A program made the translations under genes and the position numbers. 15,811 bases of DNA from Hyphomicrobiales bacterium. Lineage in GTDB: Bacteria > Pseudomonadota > Alphaproteobacteria > Rhizobiales > Beijerinckiaceae. The notes beneath the pieces were generated by a model that did no database searches, was not told the origin of the DNA, and saw only the letters and a program-made list of their open reading frames with translations. The stretch covers positions 1-15,811 of the forward strand of contig JANYDZ010000516.1 of assembly GCA_025363375.1 (NCBI GenBank), read 5' to 3'. Numbering within the stretch: position 1 is the first letter of the stretch; the number at the start of each line of letters is the position of its first letter. This document shows positions 1-6,097 of the stretch, in pieces.

Positions 1-147
1 CGCGAGCGTGGATGCGACGCGCGGATTGGCGGCGGCGGCGGCCGGCATCGGCGCGAAAGCGGCGACCTGCGCCGCCGCCGACCCGGCGGCGCACAACAGG
101 CCGGCGGCGAGCATGGCCAAAAGGCGCGGGGGCGGGAACAATCTCAT
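1..147 (-). CDS. Secreted protein, N-terminal fragment at window edge
   Basis: An open frame on the minus strand starts at an ATG at 147 and runs off the left edge after 49 codons. The first 26 residues look like a Sec signal peptide: a basic start (MRLFPPPR), a hydrophobic core (LLAMLAAGLLCAA) and an Ala-rich cleavage site ending SAAAQ. The next residues are Ala/Pro-rich and carry no recognisable domain. No strong Shine-Dalgarno sequence precedes the ATG. It lies downstream, on the same strand, of the amidohydrolase at 430-1512 and a decayed binding-protein remnant, so it may have belonged to the same operon. The function cannot be told from this piece. I am fairly confident it is a real exported protein because the signal peptide layout is hard to get by chance. 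Confidence 0.6.
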   Translation of the reverse strand, partial: MRLFPPPRLLAMLAAGLLCAAGSAAAQVAAFAPMPAAAAANPRVASTLA

Positions 148-208
148 GAGCGACCCAGGGCTTGAGGTTTCACATCGGCGGTTTTTCACGCGCGGGCGCC
201 GGGTCCAT

Positions 209-385
209 CTAATCCGCCAGCGGCGTCCTGACGCGCGCGATGATCGTTGGCGGCGTCTTGTAAATCGTTTCAACCAGGGCCTGGACGTCCTCGCCGCGCG
301 CCAGCCGGGACCTTCCGTTTCTCATCGACAAGGCCCGCCACAACTTTTGGGCGCCGCCGCGCAACGACGCGCGGAAGGCGAATTT
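209..385 (-). pseudogene. C-terminal remnant of a Bug/TctC-type binding protein, frameshifted
   Basis: The last codons on the minus strand before a TAG at 209-211 read GEDVQALVETIYKTPPTIIA and then RVRTPLAD. This resembles the C-terminal helix of Bug/TctC periplasmic binding proteins, where a [S/R]GE-[ED]-V-x-x-L motif is followed by an IY-x-TP motif. Upstream, AFRASLR (about 379-359) matches the FEASLKD segment of the intact family member at 13571-14590. The linking segment is found in another frame (RPKVVAGLVDEKRKVP), so at least two compensating frameshifts separate the blocks. The first 80 percent of the protein is absent, because the amidohydrolase stop codon lies at 430. In life, Bug proteins bind carboxylates or amides in the periplasm. 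This copy must be non-functional. The upstream limit is approximate. Confidence 0.6.
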
Positions 386-429
386 GGGCAAGCACGGGAA
401 TGACGTGGGCGGGCGACCTCTCCGCCCCG

Positions 430-1512
430 TCAACCCGCCGCCAGCCGCGGCACCAGCCGCGTCGCGTTGTCGCGGTTGATGGCGCGCATGTCGGCGTCGG
501 TGAAGCCAAGACGCAGCGCCGCGAGTTCCTTCGCCACTTCCGCGCTCGTGCCGCCGGGCGGAAAATCCGTGCCAAACAGGATATTCGCCGACGAGACGAG
601 CTGGATCAGCGAAGCGATGGCGCCGGGGTTCGCGGCGCCCGCTGTGTCGTAATAGAACTTCTTCATCTCGTGCATCGCGCCCTGCGGCATCTTGTCCTTC
701 AGCGCGCGGGATGAACGATCAATGCGCCCGGCCAGAAACGGCGTGGTGCCGCCGGCGTGCGACCAGATCCAGCGGACATCCGGATATTTCACCGCCTGTC
801 CGCTCCACATCAGATTCATCAACGCGCGGGTTGTGTCGGTTCCGTATTCCATGATGCCGGCGGACATGCCCTTGATGAGGTTGCTGCAGCAATTGGCGGC
901 GGTCGGATGCACATGCACGACGGCCTTGCGGCGATTGAGTTCGGCGACGACGGGCTCGTAGGCGGGATCGCCGAGCCAGGTGTCGCCGTAACTCGTCATG
1001 AAATGGGCGCCGTCGCATTTCAGCGTGTCGAAGGCGTAGGCGATCTCCTTCAGCGTCGCGTCCACGTCGGGCAGCGGCAGCGCGCAGAACAGGCCAAAGC
1101 GGGTTGGATGCTGTTGCACCAGCTTGGCGCCGAAGTCGTTGCAGTCTCGCGCGAGCTTGTTCGTCTGGGCCTTGTCGCCGAACCACAAGCCTGGATTTGT
1201 GACGGTAATGATCGAGGCGGCGACATCGCCCTTGTCCATATCCTCGATGGATCGTTCCGCTGTCCAGGAGAGGTTGCCCGGGTTGAGGAGCTCGCGCCCC
1301 CGCACGGCCGCGATCCATTGCGGAGGCGAAAAATGGTGGTGGATGTCGATGCGGCGGGCGCTGGTCTGGGCGCGCGCGACGCCGGGCGCAGCGCCCATTC
1401 CCAGTGCGGCGAGTCCGCTGGCGATGAACCGGCGGCGGTCGACGCCCTGGGCGGCTGGCGCGTCGCAGCAGCCGCAATTGCTGGAAAATCGTCCGTAGGA
1501 TAATTTAGCCAT
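430..1512 (-). CDS. Tat-exported amidohydrolase/decarboxylase (Amidohydrolase_2 family), paralogue 1
   Basis: A 360-residue metal-dependent hydrolase or decarboxylase of the family that holds ACMSD, gamma-resorcylate and 6-methylsalicylate decarboxylases. The TIM-barrel metal ligands are visible: HxH at H58/H60 in DIHHHF, H202 in VHVHP, H252 in SHAGG and D316 in GTDFP. The N-terminus has a long n-region with a Cys cluster (C13, C15, C16), then DRRRFIASG at 25-33 and a hydrophobic stretch ending ARAQ at about 49. This is a twin-arginine signal, so the enzyme should fold with its metal in the cytoplasm and be exported. GGAGGTG sits five bases before the ATG and fixes the start. A Cys pair follows the HP motif (C208, C209) and is shared with the paralogue at 2727. 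The substrate is unknown; aromatic carboxylate is a guess from the family. Confidence 0.9.
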   Translation of the reverse strand: MAKLSYGRFSSNCGCCDAPAAQGVDRRRFIASGLAALGMGAAPGVARAQTSARRIDIHHHFSPPQWIAAVRGRELLNPGNLSWTAERSIEDMDKGDVAASIITVTNPGLWFGDKAQTNKLARDCNDFGAKLVQQHPTRFGLFCALPLPDVDATLKEIAYAFDTLKCDGAHFMTSYGDTWLGDPAYEPVVAELNRRKAVVHVHPTAANCCSNLIKGMSAGIMEYGTDTTRALMNLMWSGQAVKYPDVRWIWSHAGGTTPFLAGRIDRSSRALKDKMPQGAMHEMKKFYYDTAGAANPGAIASLIQLVSSANILFGTDFPPGGTSAEVAKELAALRLGFTDADMRAINRDNATRLVPRLAAG

Positions 1513-1655
1513 GGTTCACCTCCCGGGATCGGGGCGGACCCCGTTTGAACTTGCGGCACTATACGCGTTTCCCGTTCGAACGACAGAGCTTCGCGGTGTA
1601 CGCTTCGTTGAATCACGCGGGCTCTCCCCCAGCGAGCCCAATGTCAGGAAAGCAG

Positions 1656-1796
1656 ATGCGCATATTGCGGGCGCGAACGTTTGTCATCGGCGCCATGGCG
1701 CTGACCCACGCCTTGCCCGCCCTCGCGCAGAATTCCCTCGCCGCCTTCTACAATGGCAGGACTGTCTCGCTGATCATCGCCTCGGCGGCCGCGTGA
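1656..1796 (+). pseudogene. N-terminal remnant of a Bug/TctC-type binding protein
   Basis: An ATG at 1656, preceded by AGGAAAG at the right distance, opens a frame reading a signal peptide (MRILRARTFVIGAMALTHAL, then PALAQ). This is followed by LAAFYNGRTVSLIIASAAA and a TGA at 1794-1796. The mature start corresponds to VEDFYKGKTVQLQIGYGVGG in the intact binding protein at 13571-14590, and the fragment stops just where the conserved Gly-rich loop should come. Nothing family-like follows in the other plus frames, and a convergent protease gene ends ten bases further on. So the gene is a 46-codon stump of a protein normally about 320 to 340 residues long. It still has a usable start and export signal, so a short secreted peptide could be made, but a transport function is not possible. 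Confidence 0.6.
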
Positions 1797-1805
1797 GACG
1801 CCGCT

Positions 1806-2534
1806 TCAACGGGCGATGATCCATTGCGGCGTGAACGCGCCGCCGGTCAACGCCATAAAAGGATAGACGCTGCCCTGGATGTCGCCCTTGTGCGCGGGCC
1901 AGGGATTGTGAACGCGGATGACCGTCGAGAGATCGTCGCGTCTTGCGTCGTTGTAAAACCCGCTCAGCACAACGGCGTGGCCGCCGCCGTAGCGCACCGA
2001 GTGGCCGATCAGCACAGCCGGCCGGTTTTGAATCAGCGCGCACAGCGCGCCAGCCGTCGTGGGCGCGCGCTGCAGCCGTCCGCCCAGCGCCGTCGCATAG
2101 ATCCGCAACGCGTAGGGCGTATTGTTGAGCTGGCCCTGCGAATGACCGGATGTGATGACAACGCCGACCGGCATATTGCGGCATTGGCCGCCGCCGAGGA
2201 TCATGTCCATGCAGGCGTGCCAGCAGGTATTCTGATTGTATTGCGCCACAAGCGCGACATTGTGTTCGCGCGAGGGCCCGGCCCCGAGCGCGCTCCAGGT
2301 CTGGTCGTCGATGGAGCCGTCGCGCCGCATTGTGCTTGTCTGGATCGCGCCGCCCGGGCCAAGCGCCGGGGTGCTTCTGGTCTGGAAGGTCTGGATCGCG
2401 GCCTGCGTGCGCGGGCCGAAAACGCCGTCTTCAACCAGCGCAACGCCGCCTTGCAGATTGGCCGGCGCATTGTTGAACAAGCGCTGTGCGAACATGACGT
2501 CGGCGCCGCGCGCTCCGATTTGCAGAAACCGCAT
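1806..2534 (-). CDS. Peptidoglycan-binding domain plus papain-like cysteine protease
   Basis: A 242-residue protein with two modules. Residues 3-55 (LQIGARGADV..AQRLF, then EDGVFGPRTQAAIQTFQ) are a PG_binding_1 repeat, the fold that grips bacterial cell wall. Residues about 88-240 look like a papain-like (C39/C70, AvrRpt2-like) protease. The nucleophile is C104 in NQNTCWHACMDMI, with a Gln a few residues earlier for the oxyanion hole. The His is H186 in GGGHAVVLSGFYND, and N210 in VHNPWP completes the triad. I place the start at the ATG at 2534 because GGGAGC lies five bases upstream and the binding repeat begins there. The same frame reaches back to 2627 but has no ribosome site. There is no Sec or Tat signal, which is odd for a wall-binding enzyme. 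It could be an effector, a bacteriocin-processing enzyme or a lysis-released protease. Its C-terminus converges on the binding-protein stump. Confidence 0.8.
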   Translation of the reverse strand: MRFLQIGARGADVMFAQRLFNNAPANLQGGVALVEDGVFGPRTQAAIQTFQTRSTPALGPGGAIQTSTMRRDGSIDDQTWSALGAGPSREHNVALVAQYNQNTCWHACMDMILGGGQCRNMPVGVVITSGHSQGQLNNTPYALRIYATALGGRLQRAPTTAGALCALIQNRPAVLIGHSVRYGGGHAVVLSGFYNDARRDDLSTVIRVHNPWPAHKGDIQGSVYPFMALTGGAFTPQWIIAR

Positions 2535-2670
2535 GATCGCTCCCGTCTGGATCCGCGAATTCATCGCCAATTTTGGACCTGCGTCAATGTGCCCTGAACC
2601 GCGCCGTTCATATGTGCGGGAAATCACAGGGCCGAGCGATGGAGCCGTTTTGTTTTGCCGGCGTCCATCG

Positions 2671-2700
2671 TTGGCAATCGCGCGCGTTGGGCGCTAGATT
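2671..2700 (+). promoter_or_regulatory. Candidate sigma-70 promoter for the second amidohydrolase
   Basis: TTGGCA at 2671-2676 (five of six to the consensus) is followed after 18 bases by TAGATT at 2695-2700 (four of six). Transcription would begin near 2707, just before the GGAGGG ribosome site at 2715-2720, giving a very short leader. This is a match by eye only. It lies in the 192-bp gap between the divergent protease and amidohydrolase genes, where a promoter is expected. Confidence 0.35.
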
Positions 2701-2726
2701 TCCTCAATCGCCCCGGAGGGACCGCC

Positions 2727-3839
2727 ATGCCGCTCACATACAAAAACGTTCCGCGACACTTCTCCGGAGACAGTTGCGCCGCCTGCGCGCCGCCGCCCTC
2801 GCGCCGGCGGTTCCTCGCGACCGCGGCTGCAAGCGCCATCGCCGTGCCCGCGATCGACATGTCCGCTGTCGCGCAAACGCCCGCGCCGGCGCGCCCGCCG
2901 CTGATCGACGTGCATCATCACACCGTGCCGCCCTTCTGGTTCGAGGAGGTCAAGGGCGCCATCGAGAAACAGGGCGGCGGACGCATCGTGCCGAACTGGT
3001 TCGGCTGGTCGCCGGCGCGCGCCATCGAGGAGATGGACAAGAACGGAATCGGCGCCGCCATCCTCTCGATCTCGACGCCGGGCGTCTGGTTCGGCGATGC
3101 GGCGCAGGCGCGCCGCCTGACGCGCGGCGTCAACGATTACGCCGCGCAAATGGGCCGCGACAGGCCTGGACGCTTCGGCCTATGGGCGGCGCTGCCGCTG
3201 CCCGACATTGAGGGATCGCTGGCGGAAATCGCATACGCCTACGACACGTTGAAAGCCGATGGCGTGGGCCTCCTCACAAGCTACGGACCCAAATGGCTTG
3301 GCGATCCGGCGTTTGCGCCGGTGCTGGAGGAACTCAACCACCGCAAGGCCGTCGTCTATGTGCATCCCAATTCGCCCGACTGCTGCGGCGCGCTGATGAA
3401 TTATGTGCCTGCGTTCATGTCGGAGTTCACGCAGGACACAAATCGCGCTGTGCTCAGCCTCGTCTATTCCGGCGCGACGCGGAAATTCCCCGACATCAAG
3501 TTCATCTTCTCGCACGCGGGCGGCACGATCCCCATGCTGGCGGGGCGGATTCAGGAGCTCGGCGGCAACGTGCCCGCGCTGAAGGAGAAAGTGCCCGATG
3601 GTTTCGAGGCGGAGCTGCGGCGTTTTTATTACGAGATCGCGAACTCCGCCAACAAGGCGGCGATCTCGGCGCTCACTTCTGTCGTGCCTGTTTCGCAGAT
3701 CATGTTCGGCAGCGATTTCCCGTTGGTGCCCATTCCTGTGACGGCGAATGGATTGCCGAAGCTGGGGTTTGGCGAGGCCGACATGCGGGCGCTGGCGCGG
3801 GAGAACGCGTTGGGGCTGCTGCCGCGTTTGCGGGGGTGA
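2727..3839 (+). CDS. Tat-exported amidohydrolase/decarboxylase (Amidohydrolase_2 family), paralogue 2
   Basis: A 370-residue paralogue of the gene at 430-1512, alignable along nearly its whole length (for example WFGD, ALPLPD, EIAYA-D-TLK, TSYG--WLGDPA, SHAGGT, AGRI). Metal ligands of the ACMSD-like amidohydrolase fold are H63/H65 in DVHHHT, H213 in YVHPN, H263 in FSHAGG and D330 in GSDFP. The N-terminus again has a Cys pair (C17, C20), a twin-arginine motif SRRRFLATA at 25-33, a hydrophobic stretch and a cleavage site near AVAQ at 47-50. So it should be a folded, Tat-exported periplasmic enzyme. The start at 2727 is set by GGAGGG six bases upstream; the frame opens earlier at 2655 without a ribosome site. 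The C219-C220 pair after the HP motif is shared with paralogue 1. Substrate unknown. It converges with the YwgA-like gene downstream. Confidence 0.9.
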   Translation: MPLTYKNVPRHFSGDSCAACAPPPSRRRFLATAAASAIAVPAIDMSAVAQTPAPARPPLIDVHHHTVPPFWFEEVKGAIEKQGGGRIVPNWFGWSPARAIEEMDKNGIGAAILSISTPGVWFGDAAQARRLTRGVNDYAAQMGRDRPGRFGLWAALPLPDIEGSLAEIAYAYDTLKADGVGLLTSYGPKWLGDPAFAPVLEELNHRKAVVYVHPNSPDCCGALMNYVPAFMSEFTQDTNRAVLSLVYSGATRKFPDIKFIFSHAGGTIPMLAGRIQELGGNVPALKEKVPDGFEAELRRFYYEIANSANKAAISALTSVVPVSQIMFGSDFPLVPIPVTANGLPKLGFGEADMRALARENALGLLPRLRG

Positions 3840-3878
3840 GACGCAATCGCTGACATCGCGAATCGAACCGCGTTAAAT

Positions 3879-3903
3879 GCCCACCGGATGGTCGGGAGTG
3901 GGC
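3879..3903. terminator. Weak stem-loop between convergent genes
   Basis: GCCCAC at 3879-3884 pairs perfectly with GTGGGC at 3898-3903 around a 13-base loop. It is followed by TTTC on the plus strand and by ATTT on the minus strand. It is 40 bases past the amidohydrolase stop and within the 173-bp gap between two convergent genes, so it could end either transcript. The stem is short and the T-runs are poor. I see nothing else in this gap. Confidence 0.3.
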
Positions 3904-4012
3904 TTTCATCGCAGCGGGAGGCGGGTGAAACGCGCCACTGGCGGATGTTGCTTTCAAAGAACCTGTTCAGCGCACCGTTTCAATCTTCGTGTTGCTGGCC
4001 AACAGGATGCTG

Positions 4013-4528
4013 TCACGCGATGATAGGCAATGGGAAAGGCGTCTCGATCACGGATAGCCGTCGGTAAAGGGCCTGAGCTTTTGCAATCCTGTCGTTCTCG
4101 GTCTTTTCCGGTTTCCGGCGGGCAGTTTCCATCCACGGATCGCTATACCCCTCTTTGGCGAGGAATACGGCGGTCGCCGCAAGCTCCAACTCGATCGCAT
4201 CCGCCGCCGCCGCTTCCGCCGCCAGGCGGCAACGAGAAGGGAGAACTGACGAACCAGAACGTTCACTAACGACGTAAGTCGAAAACGAGCCGCCCCAAGA
4301 TGCCTGCTGCTCGGTCTCGTTCAACAAGCCAAGGAGGTCCGCGTCGCGAGCCGCAGCAGCCAAATCCTCGCTGTACGGACCGTAGTGCTTATAGGCAAAA
4401 TGCAAACCGTCTTCGAGTCCAGTAACACTTAGCAAATAGGCGACCTTCTGGAGGCGCGTGCGTCCAACGACGCGACCTCCAGCATCGCGCACTATGCCTG
4501 CCGCTTTCACGGCGTTCGCGTACGACAT
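4013..4528 (-). CDS. YwgA-like protein, partner of the HD-domain phosphohydrolase
   Basis: A 171-residue soluble protein that resembles Bacillus YwgA in its N-terminal half. The telling segments are GRTRLQKVAYLL (22-33) and FAYKHYGPYSEDL (44-56), followed by a helix with DLLGLL. This L-x-K-x-x-Y ... YGP layout also recalls the GepA/Panacea (DUF4065, SocA-like) antitoxin domain, though that link is my inference. The C-terminus is charged (RRKPEKTENDRIAKAQALYRRL). The ATG at 4528 lies inside the end of the HD gene, overlapping it by 22 bp, with GGGGAGAT upstream as ribosome site, so the two proteins are translationally coupled. From memory, B. subtilis carries ywgA and ywfO side by side, so the pairing is ancient or widely spread. 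The molecular role is unknown; a regulator or antidote of the HD enzyme is plausible. Confidence 0.75.
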   Translation of the reverse strand: MSYANAVKAAGIVRDAGGRVVGRTRLQKVAYLLSVTGLEDGLHFAYKHYGPYSEDLAAAARDADLLGLLNETEQQASWGGSFSTYVVSERSGSSVLPSRCRLAAEAAAADAIELELAATAVFLAKEGYSDPWMETARRKPEKTENDRIAKAQALYRRLSVIETPFPLPIIA

Positions 4529-5916
4529 GTTTCTATCTCCCCTTCTGCAATGCGCTTTACGGCATCCTGCGCCGAATCGTCCGATCTGTCTGTGTATATG
4601 CGGAAAAGCTTGTAGGTCTTCAAAGCGGCAACAACGCTTGATCGCTCCTTGAGGTCGACCAACGTCCCACCATCAGTGCGGATATTAATGCGATCGAGAG
4701 GTCCCTTGGATTGACCAATCGGCTTGTACGGCGAGCGTTCGGCGTCATCGATCAAAATGCGGGGAAACGTGCCGACATTATTGGCGGCCCATTCGGTTAA
4801 TTTTGTTTTAATTCCCGCGCAGCATTTATCGACAATCTCGATGATCCCATCCGTATTGCTGCATTTGGGATCGAGCGCATGCGCAACCTGCGTACGAATA
4901 TCATGGCACTTAAACAGCTTGCGATCTCGAAGCCGGCTTGCGAATTGAGAAACACAAACATCGTGGGCTTCGGACATCTGCACGAGCGCCCCCGAAATTC
5001 CCGTGTCATCCAACATGAGCGCGACATCGATGTCGTCGGGCTTCTGCGCGAATCGCACGAGGGGATGGTTCGGAGGCAATCCTGTTTCCGCTATGTGGTC
5101 GTTGCGGACCAATGTCACCACTCGAACCAAGAGTTCCGTGAATATCTTTTCCGCACCGCGGGTGCCCTTGTGAAAGTAGACGGTGGGATAGAGTTGAAAG
5201 AGGCCAAGGACGTACGCTTCCGCCGCGTGGATAGCCTTTGGCCCCAGAACAAAGGTCTCGACGTTACCAATTGGCATGTCGTCTACGCCGGCAGGGACAG
5301 AGCCGATCTCTAGATTTGCAATCAACCACGGGAAATCGATTGCTGCATGCTGGGTCCCCGTCATCATGCGGTCGCGGCGCATATAGTCGAGGCGGTCAGC
5401 ATCGAATTGGCTCGACACAACCGCATGCTGAACAGACTTAATGCCGTCTTTTTGGATGATGTCGGCTACGTCATTGGCGAAGCCGCTCCCCAACTCGTTG
5501 AGAACCACCGAAACTTCGCTGCGCCTGATAAGGGCGTCGCTCATATTCTCATGATTCGCGAGTCTCAGGCCAAGTCGACGCCCAACTTCCTCGAATGCGT
5601 GACTGAACGGGCCATGCCCAAGATCATGAACGAGCGCGGCGGCAATCGCCCTATTTTCCTTGCTTTCCTGAACTTCTCTGCCGTCGCGGCGGACCACTGC
5701 CATCAACTGACGGGCGGTGTGGAACACACCGAGGCTATGCGCAAAGCGCGAATGGCTAGCACCTGGATAGACCAAGTCCGAGAACCCCAGTTGCTTCACC
5801 CGGCGCAGACGCTGGAAAGGACGCGTTTGCACAACCCTCCACAAGGTGCGCTCCAATTCAGAGGTCGAAAACTCGATCAGGTCATGCAGCGGGTCGCGGA
5901 TGCGTTGATTGGGCAC
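4507..5916 (-). CDS. SAMHD1/YwfO-like HD-domain phosphohydrolase (probable dNTPase)
   Basis: A 469-residue HD-domain protein of the COG1078 type. The motif order matches human SAMHD1 and Bacillus YwfO: RDPLHDLIEF near the start, YPGASHSRFAHSLG (H60 the first metal ligand), VHDLGHGPFSHAFE (H97, D98), FDADRLDYMRRD (D174 the last ligand) and YFHKGTRGAE (248-257). Family members with these motifs cleave deoxynucleoside triphosphates to the nucleoside and triphosphate, often under allosteric control by a dNTP. The C-terminal part (about 385-450) ends in a region like the SAMHD1 tail (KTYKLFRIYTD). The start is a GTG at 5916, preceded by TAGGAA; an in-frame TGA lies just upstream and no ATG intervenes. 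Codon use is visibly more AT-rich than neighbouring genes. It overlaps the YwgA-like gene by 22 bp. The exact substrate is not shown by the sequence. Confidence 0.88.
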   Translation of the reverse strand: MPNQRIRDPLHDLIEFSTSELERTLWRVVQTRPFQRLRRVKQLGFSDLVYPGASHSRFAHSLGVFHTARQLMAVVRRDGREVQESKENRAIAAALVHDLGHGPFSHAFEEVGRRLGLRLANHENMSDALIRRSEVSVVLNELGSGFANDVADIIQKDGIKSVQHAVVSSQFDADRLDYMRRDRMMTGTQHAAIDFPWLIANLEIGSVPAGVDDMPIGNVETFVLGPKAIHAAEAYVLGLFQLYPTVYFHKGTRGAEKIFTELLVRVVTLVRNDHIAETGLPPNHPLVRFAQKPDDIDVALMLDDTGISGALVQMSEAHDVCVSQFASRLRDRKLFKCHDIRTQVAHALDPKCSNTDGIIEIVDKCCAGIKTKLTEWAANNVGTFPRILIDDAERSPYKPIGQSKGPLDRINIRTDGGTLVDLKERSSVVAALKTYKLFRIYTDRSDDSAQDAVKRIAEGEIETCRTRTP

Positions 5917-6097
5917 CGTTCCTACCTGTTGAAGCAGAAGTTCTCATTTTGTTCTATTTCCGAATTCAATGCAAGCTCTTTCTGATTCTTCGCGTCGAGG
6001 AAAGATGCGCGCCAAGACGACACCATTAAGCAAATGCGCGTCGACTCAAGGTCGTAGCGGCGCATATCCGGCCTACAGTTCTGGCATGTGCTATTTT
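5917..6097. other. Intergenic region upstream of the HD/YwgA module
   Basis: This 181-bp gap separates the end of ggt from the GTG start of the HD gene, both on the minus strand. Its part nearest the HD gene (about 5940-5990) is AT-rich for this genome and is the likely promoter zone. The best boxes I can find on the minus strand (TTGCAT, 17 bases, CAAAAT) are poor, so I do not call a promoter. I see no clear terminator after ggt and no inverted or direct repeat that would mark an insertion boundary. Confidence 0.4.

Noticed and set aside
2535..2627. Upstream extension of the papain-like protease to a start at 2627
   Set aside because: No ribosome site precedes the starts at 2627 or 2564, and the added residues are not signal-like, whereas the ATG at 2534 has GGGAGC at the right distance.
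3840..4012. Attachment site or tRNA remnant beside the HD/YwgA pair
   Set aside because: I found no tRNA-like fold and no direct repeat matching the other flank near 5917-6097.
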